Below are positions 26,852-35,308 of a stretch of 64,000 nucleotides of DNA, in pieces. Position 1 is the first letter of the stretch, and every line of letters starts with the position of its first letter. Made by a program: the position numbers and the translations under genes. This stretch comes from Glycomyces amatae (GTDB lineage Bacteria; Actinomycetota; Actinomycetes; Mycobacteriales; Micromonosporaceae), in NCBI RefSeq assembly GCF_020991375.1, contig NZ_JAJLQZ010000010.1, positions 1 through 64,000 on the forward strand, given 5' to 3'. The notes under the pieces are model-generated. The model worked only from the letters and a program-made list of their open reading frames with translations, made no database searches and was not told the origin of the DNA.

Positions 26852-27538
26852 TCACGCGGAGCGGGTGCCGACCGAGTGGCGGCGCAGGGCCCGCCACTGC
26901 CACAGCCACAGCAGCGCGAGGGCTGCGACGGTGCAGGCGAGGGCGACGAGGGCGAAGGTCGCGACGTCGTTCTCGACGGCGGTGGCGTTGAGCTCGTAGT
27001 CCTCGCCGGGGGTCATGGTCCAGGTGACGGTGCGGCCGTCGAGCCGCCCGTTGTGCTCGGTGACGCGGGCGGGGAAGTCGACGCTGATGAGGATCTCGGC
27101 GTCCTCGAACGCGTCGGGGTCGATGAACCCGGCGGCGCGGAGGTCCCAGTAGCCCTCGAGGTCGTACTGGCGGCCGGAGTGGTCGAGGCGCAGGTAACCC
27201 CAGTCGTCGCCGCCGAACTCGGCGAAGTCGGCGAGCGGGCGGTCGGTGAAGGTCGCGGTGTACCCGACGAAGCCGTCCTCCTCGTAGGGGGTGCGCTCGG
27301 TGCCGGGGACGCCGTCGAGGAGGGCGTCGAGGAACGCGTCGAGTTCGTCCCGGCCGAGGCCCTCGTCGGCGGCCCGGTCGAGGAAGTCCTCGCTCCAGGC
27401 GGCGGTGAAGGCCCCGCCGACGGTGTCGTCGGACCGGATCTGGAGGCCGAGGTCGAGCCGGAGGCAGCCGCTGGCGGTGAGCAGCAGCGCGAGCGCGGCG
27501 GCGGCGACGAGCGCGCGGCGGGCGGTGCGACGGAACAT
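26852..27538 (-). CDS. LppM-like lipoprotein (DUF3153)
   Basis: This 228-aa protein has a lipoprotein signal ending LTASGC, an extracytoplasmic domain, one C-terminal membrane helix (VATFALVALACTVAALALLWLW) and a short basic tail. This plan matches the LppM family, mycobacterial members of which influence phagosome behaviour; the biochemical role is unknown. The ATG at 27538 is chosen over an adjacent upstream TTG. Its promoter region contains the paired repeats at 27608-27762. Confidence 0.75.
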   Translation of the reverse strand: MFRRTARRALVAAAALALLLTASGCLRLDLGLQIRSDDTVGGAFTAAWSEDFLDRAADEGLGRDELDAFLDALLDGVPGTERTPYEEDGFVGYTATFTDRPLADFAEFGGDDWGYLRLDHSGRQYDLEGYWDLRAAGFIDPDAFEDAEILISVDFPARVTEHNGRLDGRTVTWTMTPGEDYELNATAVENDVATFALVALACTVAALALLWLWQWRALRRHSVGTRSA

Positions 27539-27607
27539 CAACCGAGCCTAAGCTCCGGCGCGGCGCGTCCCGCCGTTTTCGCCGACTCGGGCCACGGATT
27601 GTCGGAC

Positions 27608-27660
27608 CCCCCGATGCACCCTTGTGCCGGGGGCCCTGCGAACGGGCCCCGGAGGCTCCC
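27608..27660. repeat. Folded repeat, copy 1
   Basis: CCCCCG and CGGGGG enclose GCAC-CCTT-GTGC, giving a compound hairpin at 27608-27633. The same G-run can instead pair downstream: GGGGCCC at 27630-27636 with GGGCCCC at 27644-27650. The two folds are mutually exclusive. A diverged second copy starts 102 bp further on. Confidence 0.7.
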
Positions 27661-27709
27661 GCCGCGCCCGGCGCCCGGTGTTCGAAGCGGCCGCCGGATT
27701 CCTGTCGCA

Positions 27710-27762
27710 CCCCCGATGCACCCTTGTGCTCGGGGGCGCCGCGAACGAGCGCCGGTCGCTCT
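27710..27762. repeat. Folded repeat, copy 2
   Basis: This is the second copy of the element at 27608. The core GATGCACCCTTGTGC is identical. The outer stem is CCCCCGA with TCGGGGG (27710-27716 and 27730-27736), one pair longer than in copy 1. The downstream alternative hairpin is kept in shape but with different bases (GGCGC with GCGCC), as expected if structure rather than sequence is conserved. Confidence 0.7.
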
Positions 27763-27823
27763 CGCCGTGCCCGCGGGTCCTCCCGCCCGCTCCCGGCCGT
27801 TACGCTGAGGTCGAGGAGGCGAT

Positions 27824-28381
27824 GTGTGCGCAGTCGATGATGCCGCCCTGAGCGGCGGGTCCGAGGCCCCGTCCGCAGCGGCGGGCGCCGCGGCCGGTCC
27901 CCGCCCGCCGAGCCCCGCCCCGGGCGACCCCGGACCGCCGCCGCGGCGGCGCCGCTGGACCGGCGACCTGCTCGCCTACCCGTGGTTCGCCCCGCTCGCC
28001 CTGCTCGGGTGCTTCGCGGTCGCCGCCGGCGGCGTCCTCGCCACCGACCCGACCGACGACACCGGCACGACCACCTGCCTCTTCAAGCTCACCACCGGCT
28101 TCGACTGCCCCGGCTGCGGCGGCACCCGCGCGTTCTACTACGTGCTCACCCTCAACCTGCCCGAAGCCGCCCGCCACCACCTCATGGCCGTCTTCGCCGC
28201 CCCGTTCATCGTCTGGATGTACCTCGCCTGGGCCCTGCCGCGCCTGGCCCCCAGGCGCACCTGGCGGCTGCCGACCTTCCACCTCACCCCGAGGGCCCTC
28301 ACCGGCTTCCTCCTCGTCTGGGCCGCGTTCTTCGTCGCCCGCAACCTCCCCTGGGAGCCGTTCGCGTTCTTCTACGTGTGA
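27824..28381 (+). CDS. DUF2752 membrane protein
   Basis: This 185-aa protein has a proline-rich N-terminal segment, then about three membrane helices, and carries the DUF2752 signature TGFDCPGCGGTRAFYYVL (about 91-108), with its CPxCGxTR cysteines. The function of the family is unknown. The GTG start at 27824 follows GAGGAGG at 27813-27819. An ATG two bases earlier is in another frame and soon stops. It ends at a strong terminator. Confidence 0.85.
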   Translation: MCAVDDAALSGGSEAPSAAAGAAAGPRPPSPAPGDPGPPPRRRRWTGDLLAYPWFAPLALLGCFAVAAGGVLATDPTDDTGTTTCLFKLTTGFDCPGCGGTRAFYYVLTLNLPEAARHHLMAVFAAPFIVWMYLAWALPRLAPRRTWRLPTFHLTPRALTGFLLVWAAFFVARNLPWEPFAFFYV

Positions 28382-28410
28382 GGGCCCGGCCGCTGCGGCG
28401 GCCGGGCCCT
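28381..28410 (+). terminator. Terminator after the DUF2752 gene
   Basis: A perfect 12-bp stem (28381-28392 with 28399-28410) and a 6-nt loop begin at the last base of the stop codon. Confidence 0.8.
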
Positions 28411-28467
28411 CCCGTGGGTGTTGTGTGCGGTTCATGCGGCCCGGGCGACGCCAGGGCCGGGTCTCCT

Positions 28468-29289
28468 CTACGCGTAGGCGTTCGCGCGGTGCAGGTAGAT
28501 GTCGCCCGAGACCGAGCGGGCCCGCACCTCCAGGCTCGTGCCGCCCCCGGCCGGCGCCGGCGAGGTGTCGCCCGTCGCCAGCTCCGAGGTCACCGTGCCG
28601 GCCTTCGCGTCCAGGTCCACCCAGACGTCCGTGCCCGGCACCACGCCGATGGTGATGCGCCCCGACACGGTGTTCGCCTTGACGCTGCCCGACTTGAGCG
28701 CGGCCAGCTCGATGCCGCCCGAGAGCGTGTTCACGTTCGCGGAGGCGTCGATGCGCTCGGCCGTGATCGAGCCGGCCACCGTCTTCGCGGAGAAGTCCCC
28801 GCCGACGTGGTCGGCCTTGACCTGGCCCGAGGCCGTGTTGGCCCGGAAGTCCTCGGCGGTGTCGATGACGCTGATCGACCCGGAGACCGTGTTGGCGCGC
28901 ACGCTCGAGGCGCTCTCCACCGTGGCCGATCCCGCGACCGTGTTGATCGAGACGGCGCCGAGCCGGCCGTGGAGGCTGATCGGGGCGGAGGTGGTCTTCA
29001 CCGAGACCTCCGAGCCGACCGGGACCTTCACCGCGAGGTGCACGCCGATCTCCTTGCGGAAGAACCAGTTCGTGGGCTTGTCCGGCGCCATGACGCGGAG
29101 GTGCCCGTTCTCGAACTCGACGCGCGCCAGGTCGGCGGCGTCGGCGTCGCCCTCGGAGCGCCGCTGCGCGGGCTTGATCTCCACCAGCACCGTCTTGGCC
29201 TCGTGGGCGGTGACGGCGACCGAGCCGTCGGCGAGCGTGAGCGCCGCCGTGATGGGCCCGTCGTGGGTGAATTCGGTGTACTCGTTCAT
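28468..29289 (-). CDS. DUF4097 beta-helix protein
   Basis: This 273-aa protein lacks a signal peptide. It consists mostly of repeating short strands ([46 protein letters not shown]), the right-handed beta-helix pattern of DUF4097/DUF4098 proteins. The N-terminal 80 residues form a separate beta-rich part. The function is unknown. It lies 11 bp after a ribbon-helix-helix gene on the same strand, and the two form one transcription unit driven by the promoter at 29802-29830. The ATG has GGAG upstream. Confidence 0.8.
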   Translation of the reverse strand: MNEYTEFTHDGPITAALTLADGSVAVTAHEAKTVLVEIKPAQRRSEGDADAADLARVEFENGHLRVMAPDKPTNWFFRKEIGVHLAVKVPVGSEVSVKTTSAPISLHGRLGAVSINTVAGSATVESASSVRANTVSGSISVIDTAEDFRANTASGQVKADHVGGDFSAKTVAGSITAERIDASANVNTLSGGIELAALKSGSVKANTVSGRITIGVVPGTDVWVDLDAKAGTVTSELATGDTSPAPAGGGTSLEVRARSVSGDIYLHRANAYA

Positions 29290-29300
29290 CAGAGGTGCTC

Positions 29301-29795
29301 CTAAGCCCTGGCGTAGCCGGTGATGCGCTGGCTGTACTTCGCGCCGCCGCCGGACGGGCCGGAGGTGCGCGAGGCGTGCACGGCGTTGTTGATCGCGCGG
29401 ACCAGCCAGGCGTTGACCGAGGCGCCGTCCGCGGAGGCCGCCTTCTCGACGTTCTCCTTCAGCGACTCGGGCAGGCGCAGCGTGATGCGGGCGACGTCGT
29501 CCTCGACCGGCGGGGCCGGCGGCGGCGCGGCCTCGGCGGTCTCACCGCCGCTGACCCGCAAGTCCACTTCCTTGCCCCGCACCCGAAGATCGACCGACGC
29601 CGAGGAGCCGGCCTGATCCAGTCCGGCGGTGATCTCGGCGGCGGCTTCGGAGAGGGCCTCCATGAGCGCCAGGCGAGCCCCCGCGTCGAGTGCTTCCGAC
29701 AGCAGTTCCGCGGTCCGCGCGGCGTCCTCGCCGCCGGGCGCGGCGGCAGCGGTGAGGCTTCGGCGGAGCGATTCGATATACGGCGTCAAATCCAT
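29301..29795 (-). CDS. Ribbon-helix-helix (HicB/Arc-like) regulator
   Basis: This 164-aa protein carries a C-terminal ribbon-helix-helix DNA-binding segment ([37 protein letters not shown], about residues 104-139). The preceding 100 residues are alpha-helical and acidic. It is co-transcribed with the DUF4097 gene and probably autoregulates: its promoter overlaps repeated TGTCAT elements. It resembles HicB-family antitoxins in the DNA-binding part only. No toxin-like small gene is present, so a toxin-antitoxin role is not supported. Confidence 0.75.
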   Translation of the reverse strand: MDLTPYIESLRRSLTAAAAPGGEDAARTAELLSEALDAGARLALMEALSEAAAEITAGLDQAGSSASVDLRVRGKEVDLRVSGGETAEAAPPPAPPVEDDVARITLRLPESLKENVEKAASADGASVNAWLVRAINNAVHASRTSGPSGGGAKYSQRITGYARA

Positions 29796-29830
29796 GACAC
29801 CATCATGACATCATTTCTGACGTCTGTCAA
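29796..29830 (-). promoter_or_regulatory. Leaderless promoter and repeat operator of the RHH/DUF4097 pair
   Basis: On the minus strand TTGACA (plus positions 29825-29830) and CATGAT (29802-29807) are exactly 17 bp apart, and the ATG follows the -10 box by 6 nt. This predicts a leaderless mRNA. TGTCAT occurs twice (with ATGATG between), overlapping the -10 and the start codon, which is a suitable direct-repeat operator for a ribbon-helix-helix protein. Confidence 0.75.
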
Positions 29831-30011
29831 GCGGCGCGCTGAAACCACGAGATGCGCGACGGCCCGGCCCGCGCCGCCCCCGCCGCACCCGACACTCCCG
29901 ACCCGCGGTCCCGGCCCGGGCGCGTGCCGGACCACACTCCGCCCACGAGTACCCTCAGGGAGTCGAGCACCAGCAATAACAGGCACCGAACACGAACGAG
30001 GGGGAGCGGGG

Positions 30012-30764
30012 ATGCCCGAAATCGTACCGATGGACGTCCGACTCATCGCATGGACGCACTTCGAGTCCCCGGCCGACGTCCCCTGGGACACCGACGCCGA
30101 CGGCGGCCAGGCCCTCGCCGAGTTCGCCGGACGCGCCTGCTACCAGTCCTGGAAGAAGCCCAACCCCAAGACCGCCACCAACGCCGGCTACCTCGACCAC
30201 ATCCTCCAGGTCGGACACCTCTCCGTCCTCGAGCACGGCACCGTCAGCTTCTACCTCAGCGGCATCTCCCGCTCCCTCACCCACGAGCTGATCCGCCACC
30301 GCCACTTCTCCTACTCCCAGCTGTCCCAGCGCTACGTCCCCGAGCGCGACGCGAGCATGGTCGAACCCGAGGCCATCGCCTCCGACCCCGAACTCCACGA
30401 GCGCTTCCTCGCCGCCGCCGACGCCGCCCAGAGCGCCTACGACGACCTCCTCGAAGGCCTCGAGAAGAAGTTCGCCGACGTCGCGAACCCGACCCTGCGC
30501 CGAAAGCAGGCGCGCCAAGCGGCGCGATCGGTCCTCCCCAACGCCACCGAGACCCGCATCGTCGTGACCGGCAACTACCGCGCCTGGCGCCACTTCATCG
30601 CCATGCGCGCCTCCGAGCACGCCGACGTCGAGATCCGGGCGCTGGCCATCGAATGCCTCAAGCAGCTCAAAGAGAAGGCCGCCAACGTCTTCGCCGACTT
30701 CCGCATCACGAAGCTCGACGACGGCACCGAGGTCGCCTCCAGCCCCTACGTCACCGAGGGCTAG
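30012..30764 (+). CDS. thyX: FAD-dependent thymidylate synthase
   Basis: This 250-aa ThyX makes dTMP from dUMP using FADH2 and methylene-tetrahydrofolate. The diagnostic RHRx7S motif is present as [11 protein letters not shown] (95-105), and the C-terminal [14 protein letters not shown] region binds nucleotide. The ATG chosen has a GGGGAGCGGGG stretch upstream. A second ATG 18 bases later lacks a ribosome site. Its place between dapB and dapA is the common actinobacterial arrangement. Confidence 0.96.
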   Translation: MPEIVPMDVRLIAWTHFESPADVPWDTDADGGQALAEFAGRACYQSWKKPNPKTATNAGYLDHILQVGHLSVLEHGTVSFYLSGISRSLTHELIRHRHFSYSQLSQRYVPERDASMVEPEAIASDPELHERFLAAADAAQSAYDDLLEGLEKKFADVANPTLRRKQARQAARSVLPNATETRIVVTGNYRAWRHFIAMRASEHADVEIRALAIECLKQLKEKAANVFADFRITKLDDGTEVASSPYVTEG

Positions 30765-30932
30765 AGCAGCAGGCGAGGCCGCACCACCCCGCGCCACGGG
30801 CCCGTACACGCGCCCGCGAGCGGCGCCGTGGCGAAACCACGGCCGCGGGGCGGCGCAACCTGAGACAGTCATACGGAACGAGCGGCCGGGCGCCGGAGCC
30901 CCAGCCGCCGGAATCAGCATTGGTGAAAGCAG

Positions 30933-31826
30933 ATGCGCAACGCAACGCGCCCCTTCGGGCGAACACTCGCGGCCATGATCACGCCGTTCACACCCTCCGG
31001 GGAACTCGACGTCCCCGGCACCGCCGCCCTCGCCCGCCACCTCGTCGACGAGCAGGGATGCGACGGCCTGGTCGTGAACGGCACCACCGGCGAATCGCCC
31101 ACCACCACCGACGCCGAGAAGGCCCAGGTCGTCGAGACCGTCGTCGAGGCCGTCGGCGACCGCGCCCACGTCATCGCCGGCGCCTCCACCTACGACACCC
31201 GCCACTCGATCCACCTCGCCGAGCTCTCCCAGAAGGCCGGCGCCCAGGCGCTCCTCCTCGTCACCCCCTACTACAGCAAGCCCACCCAGGCCGGCGTCGC
31301 CGCCCACTTCGAGGCCGTCGCCGACGCCACCGAGCTGCCCGTGATGCTCTACGACATCCCGCCCCGCTCGGTCATCGGCATCGCCGACGAGACCTTCGCC
31401 CGCATCGCCCGGCACGAGCGCATCATCGCCGTCAAGGACGCCACCGGCGACCTCGCCAAGGCCCAGCGCGTCCGCGTCGCCACCGGCCTCGCCTTCTACT
31501 GCGGCGTCGACGAGCTCAACCTCGCCGCCTACGCCACCGGCCAGGTCGGCGTCGTCTCCGTCACCTCCCACCTCGTCGGCAAGCACCTCAACGCCATGTT
31601 CGACGCCTACGACCAGGGCGACACCGTACGGGCCGCGGCCCTCAACGACGCCCTCCTCCCGGTCACCGACGCCCTCATGTGCCACGGCCCCGGCGTCGCC
31701 GCCGTCAAGTCCGGGCTCGCCTCGCAGGGCCTGCCCGCCGGCGAGCCGCGCCTGCCTCTGCTCCCGCCCGAAGCGGCGCTCGCCGAACGCATCGCCGCCC
31801 GCATCGCCGACCTGAAGGAGGCCTGA
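30933..31826 (+). CDS. dapA: 4-hydroxy-tetrahydrodipicolinate synthase
   Basis: This 297-aa TIM-barrel aldolase condenses pyruvate with aspartate semialdehyde at the entry to DAP and lysine synthesis. The Schiff-base Lys168 lies in AVKDATGD, the catalytic Tyr140 in VMLYDIPPRS, and the Thr pair in VVNGTTGESPT (51-52). The stop codon shares a base with the rnj start (TGATG), so the two are translationally coupled, as in many actinobacteria. Confidence 0.96.
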   Translation: MRNATRPFGRTLAAMITPFTPSGELDVPGTAALARHLVDEQGCDGLVVNGTTGESPTTTDAEKAQVVETVVEAVGDRAHVIAGASTYDTRHSIHLAELSQKAGAQALLLVTPYYSKPTQAGVAAHFEAVADATELPVMLYDIPPRSVIGIADETFARIARHERIIAVKDATGDLAKAQRVRVATGLAFYCGVDELNLAAYATGQVGVVSVTSHLVGKHLNAMFDAYDQGDTVRAAALNDALLPVTDALMCHGPGVAAVKSGLASQGLPAGEPRLPLLPPEAALAERIAARIADLKEA

Positions 31827-33517
31827 TGGGCCTGACCCGACCCAAGAACCTGGGCGCGCCCGGCGCCCTCCCCGACGGCGCCCTCCGCGTCGTACCCCTC
31901 GGCGGCCTGGGCGCCATCGGCCGCAACATGACCCTGTTCGAGTTCGACGGCCGGCTCCTCATCGTCGACTGCGGGGTGCTCTTCCCCGACGTCGACCAGC
32001 CCGGCGTCGACCTCATCCTGCCCGACTTCACGCCCATCCTCGACCGCCTCGACGACATCGAGGCCATCGTCGTCACCCACGGCCACGAGGACCACATCGG
32101 CGCGATCCCGTTCCTGCTCGAGCACAAGAACGACATCCCCGTCGTGGGCTCCCGCTTCTCCGTCGCCCTCGTCGAGGCGAAGCTGCGCGAACGGCGCATC
32201 AAGCCCGCCGGGATCGTCGTCGCCGAGAACGAGACCCTCCAGCTCGGACCGTTCGGCCTGGAGTTCCTCGCCGTCAACCACTCGATCCCCGACGCGCTCG
32301 CCGTCGCGATCCGCACCGACGCCGGACTCGTGCTGTGCACCGGCGACTTCAAGATGGACCAGCTGCCGCTGGACGGGCGCATCACCGACCTGGCCGGGTT
32401 CGCCCGCCTCGGCGACCAGGGCGTCGACCTGCTGCTGTCGGACTCCACCAACGCCGAGATCCCCGGCTTCGTGACCTCCGAGCGCCAGATCGGGCCGGTC
32501 CTCGACAAGCTCTTCGAGGACGTCAAGGGCCGCATCATCGTCGCCTCCTTCGCGAGCCACGTGCACCGCGTCCAGCAGGTCATGGACGCCGCGCACGCGC
32601 ACGGCCGCAAGGTCGCCTTCGTGGGCCGCTCCATGGTCCGCAACATGGCGATCGCCCGCGACCTCGGGCTCATGCAGGTCCCCGAGGGGCTGCTGGTGAG
32701 CATGGACGAGGCGGTGCGCCTGCCGGCCGACGAGATCGTCTACATGTCCACCGGTTCGCAGGGCGAGCCGATGAGCGCCCTGGGCCGCATGGCCTCCGGC
32801 GACCACCGGCACATCACCGTCGAGCCCGAGGACACCGTGATCCTCGCGTCGTCGCTGGTGCCCGGCAACGAGACCGCCGTGTACGGGGTCATCAACCGCC
32901 TCGCGCGCACCGGCGCCACCGTGATCCACAAGGACGTCGCGAAGGTCCACGTCTCCGGCCACGCCCCCGCGGGCGAGCTGCTGTACGTGCTCAACGTCGT
33001 CAAGCCCTCCAACATGATCCCGGTCCACGGCGAGGCGCGGCACCTCCAGGCGCACGCGCGGCTCGCGATCGAGTCGGGCGTGCCGTCCGACCAGGTCATC
33101 GTCATCGAGAACGGCGACGTGGTGGACCTGATCGACGGGCGCGCGCGCCTGGTCGGGCACATCCCGAACAACCTCGTCTACGTGGACGGCCTGTCGGTCG
33201 GCGACGTCGGCGAGCCGGTGCTCAGCGAGCGCCGGATGCTCGGCGACGGCGGCTTCATCGCCGCCACGGTCGTGATCGACTCCGAGAACGGCAAGGTCGT
33301 CGGCGGCCCCACGGTCTCCGCCCGGGGCTTCTCGGAGGACCCGAAGGCCTTCGACGGGGTCCTGCCGCTCATCGACGACGCCATGGAGCGCGCGGCGCAG
33401 GACGGCATCACCGAGGCGCACCAGCTCCAGCAGATCCTGCGGCGCACGGTCGGCAAGTGGGTCAACGACACCTACCGCCGCCGCCCGATGATCGTGCCGC
33501 ACGTGCTCGAAGTATGA
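31826..33517 (+). CDS. rnj: Ribonuclease J
   Basis: This 563-aa metallo-beta-lactamase/beta-CASP ribonuclease has the zinc motif HGHEDH at 85-90, a further histidine in LAVNHSIPDA, the aspartate in CTGDFKMD and the beta-CASP motifs (SDSTNAE, ASFASHVHRVQQ, SGHAPAGEL). It acts as a 5'-3' exonuclease and endonuclease in RNA maturation and decay and works with PNPase, encoded 10 kb upstream. Its last codons and stop form the first copy of a ~31-bp tandem repeat. Confidence 0.96.
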   Translation: MGLTRPKNLGAPGALPDGALRVVPLGGLGAIGRNMTLFEFDGRLLIVDCGVLFPDVDQPGVDLILPDFTPILDRLDDIEAIVVTHGHEDHIGAIPFLLEHKNDIPVVGSRFSVALVEAKLRERRIKPAGIVVAENETLQLGPFGLEFLAVNHSIPDALAVAIRTDAGLVLCTGDFKMDQLPLDGRITDLAGFARLGDQGVDLLLSDSTNAEIPGFVTSERQIGPVLDKLFEDVKGRIIVASFASHVHRVQQVMDAAHAHGRKVAFVGRSMVRNMAIARDLGLMQVPEGLLVSMDEAVRLPADEIVYMSTGSQGEPMSALGRMASGDHRHITVEPEDTVILASSLVPGNETAVYGVINRLARTGATVIHKDVAKVHVSGHAPAGELLYVLNVVKPSNMIPVHGEARHLQAHARLAIESGVPSDQVIVIENGDVVDLIDGRARLVGHIPNNLVYVDGLSVGDVGEPVLSERRMLGDGGFIAATVVIDSENGKVVGGPTVSARGFSEDPKAFDGVLPLIDDAMERAAQDGITEAHQLQQILRRTVGKWVNDTYRRRPMIVPHVLEV

Positions 33518-33599
33518 GAGCACGCGTGAAGTGGAGCCTCGGAGTGTGAGGGCACGCGTGAGGCGCGGCTCGAGGTCTGACGGCAGTACGTGGACGAGG
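33506..33599 (+). repeat. Three degenerate ~31-bp tandem repeats starting in the rnj stop region
   Basis: Copies start at 33506 (CTCGAAGTATGAGAGCACG), 33538 (CTCGGAGTGTGAGGGCACG) and 33569 (CTCGAGGTCTGACGGCAGT), with periods of 32 and 31 bp. Each keeps the order Leu-Glu/Gly-Val-stop in its own frame, so the end of rnj has been multiplied outside the gene. Copy 3 runs into the terminator stem. Confidence 0.7.
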
Positions 33600-33640
33600 C
33601 GGGGCCGCAACCGATCCGGTTGCGGCCCCGCCTCGTCCAC
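33590..33640. terminator. Very long perfect hairpin between convergent genes
   Basis: A perfect 24-bp stem (33590-33613 with 33617-33640) and a 3-nt loop separate rnj from the convergent membrane-protein gene. This is a strong bidirectional terminator. Confidence 0.9.
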
Positions 33641-33643
33641 GCC

Positions 33644-34327
33644 CTAACCGGGGCTGACGGTGATCGTGGGCTCGGCTCCGGGCCAGCCGGCCGGGGCCGG
33701 GGGCGGCGGCGCGACGTACTGCCCCTGACTGCGCACGTGCATGAAGAACGTGCTCAACGCCAGCAGCGCGACCCCGACGGCGAGGAGGTACACGCCGCTG
33801 TCGGCGGTGATGTCGATCTGCGCGGACGCGGACTCGGAGCCGTCGAACTCGTCGTAGCCCTGGAAGTACTCCACGGCCTGGCGCAGCTGCGTCACCGGGT
33901 GGTAGGCGACGGCGGCGAAGAGCGCGGCGGCGCCGACGGCCCCCAGGCGCACCGGCCAGCGCAGCGCCGGACGGCGGAGGGTGCTGAGCCCGACCGCGGC
34001 GAGCAGCGCGATCGCCAGGACCACGGTGGGCGTGTCGATCCCGAACCCGCTGCCGGTGCTGTAGACCCCGGAGAGCGAGTAGAAGCTGAACTCGCCGTCG
34101 GGGTCGTCGATCTTGATCCGCGGCAGCAGCAGTGAGACGCACAGCAGCGCGAGGCCGACGCCGGCGACGCCCAGGCCGATCGGCGAGGGCGCGTCCGACG
34201 GCGGCCGAAGCGGCGGGGGAGGGGCGAACTGCGGCGGCCCGGGCGGCGGCGGCGCCATGTGGGGCGGCCCGGGCGGCGCCGAGGGCGCGGCGGGCTCGGA
34301 GGGGTCCTGAGGAGGCATGGAGTTCAC
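33644..34327 (-). CDS. Four-helix membrane protein, paralogue of the next gene
   Basis: This 227-aa protein has a proline-rich N-terminus (PPGPPHMAPPPPGPPQ), four predicted helices beginning PIGLGVAGVGLALLCVSLLLP, and a short Pro-rich tail. It shares this plan and several motifs with the 225-aa protein encoded just upstream on the same strand, so the two are tandem paralogues. I recognise no named family. The GTG start lies 7 nt after TAGCAT (plus 34335-34340), fitting a leaderless mRNA. An ATG at 34336 or 34318 is possible. Confidence 0.65.
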   Translation of the reverse strand: MNSMPPQDPSEPAAPSAPPGPPHMAPPPPGPPQFAPPPPLRPPSDAPSPIGLGVAGVGLALLCVSLLLPRIKIDDPDGEFSFYSLSGVYSTGSGFGIDTPTVVLAIALLAAVGLSTLRRPALRWPVRLGAVGAAALFAAVAYHPVTQLRQAVEYFQGYDEFDGSESASAQIDITADSGVYLLAVGVALLALSTFFMHVRSQGQYVAPPPPAPAGWPGAEPTITVSPG

Positions 34328-34410
34328 CGGTGCCATGCTACTGGCCGGAGACCGGGCGCATGGTCCTGAACACCGGCGCCACCGCGTTCGCAGTGTCCTG
34401 TATGGAGGCG

Positions 34411-34446
34411 AAAAAGCGGGGCCGCCCGGAAAGGGCGGCCCCGCTT
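34411..34446 (-). terminator. Canonical terminator between the two paralogues
   Basis: A perfect 14-bp stem (34433-34446 with 34414-34427) and a 5-nt loop end in five Ts on the minus strand. It stops transcripts from the upstream paralogue, so the two genes are separate units. Confidence 0.9.
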
Positions 34447-34458
34447 CGGCGTTCGCGG

Positions 34459-35136
34459 CTACTGCTGGGTCATGCCGGGCCAGCCGTTGCCCTGCTGCTG
34501 GTTCTGCTGCGGCGCGGCCGGCTGCTGGACCGTCGGCTGCGGGCCGGGCTGCTGTCCCGGTTGCTGGTAGAACTGCTGCTGGGCCGGCTGCTTCGGCGGC
34601 GCCCAGCGCATCAGGAAGATGCTGACGGCCAGGAGCGCGGCGGCCAGGATGAAGAGCCAGATGCCGCCGCCGGCGCTGGCTTCGACGTCCAGTTCGGCCT
34701 CTTCCCACGCATCGCTGCCGAAGACGCCGTTGAGCTCGATGACCGGGTGCAGCGCGGCGGCCGCGGTGAGGGCGGCGAGGCCGATGCCGCCGAGTTTGGC
34801 GGCCCACTGGAGGTTCGGCCTGACGCCGGCGGCGGCCCAGCCGACGAGGACCACGAGGACCAGGGCGGGGGGCAGGCCAGGGAGGCTGACGCCGGCGGTC
34901 TCGAGGGCCGAGCCGGCGATGTCGTCGCCGTCGCTGCCGCCGAGCGAGATCTGCGGGATCAGGGAGCCGACGGCGAGGAGGAGCAGGCCGACCCCGGCGA
35001 GGCCGAGGCCGACGGGGGTGGGGCGGTCGGGGCCGCTGGGGAGGAACCCGCCGGGCGCGGCCTGCGCGGGCGGGCCCGGCTGGGGGTAGGACTGGTACTG
35101 CGGTTGCTGGGGAGCGTGTTCGCTCACGGCGGTCAC
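34459..35136 (-). CDS. Four-helix membrane protein with Gln/Pro-rich tails
   Basis: This 225-aa protein has a Gln/Pro-rich N-terminus (APQQPQYQSYPQPGPP), four predicted helices beginning PVGLGLAGVGLLLLAVGSLIP, an AALHPVIEL segment that matches AYHPVTQL in its paralogue, and a Gln-rich C-terminal tail. Both tails are disordered and likely cytoplasmic. The GTG at 35136 is used; another GTG at 35127 is possible. The function is unknown. It has its own terminator. Confidence 0.65.
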   Translation of the reverse strand: MTAVSEHAPQQPQYQSYPQPGPPAQAAPGGFLPSGPDRPTPVGLGLAGVGLLLLAVGSLIPQISLGGSDGDDIAGSALETAGVSLPGLPPALVLVVLVGWAAAGVRPNLQWAAKLGGIGLAALTAAAALHPVIELNGVFGSDAWEEAELDVEASAGGGIWLFILAAALLAVSIFLMRWAPPKQPAQQQFYQQPGQQPGPQPTVQQPAAPQQNQQQGNGWPGMTQQ

Positions 35137-35308
35137 ATCTCAATCGTGCGTCGGGGCGCCGGACAGGGGATCGTCCTCCGCATCCTAAAGGGTTCCCGCC
35201 ATTCGCGAGGAACGCTCGTGCAGCGATGCGGGAGGGATGTCGTACCCGGGTGCTATTTTTGCGCCAGGGGTCCCTTAAGGGGGGTTTATCGTGATATATA
35301 CGGATTCG

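Noticed and set aside
27542-27823. Small protein encoded by the folded repeats (frames with repeated Met-His-Pro-Cys)
   Set aside because: The similarity follows the RNA/DNA structure, base changes preserve pairing rather than codons, and there is no start signal in the right place.
29301-29795. HicAB toxin-antitoxin system
   Set aside because: Only a HicB-like DNA-binding segment is present. The adjacent gene is a 273-aa beta-helix protein, not a small HicA toxin.
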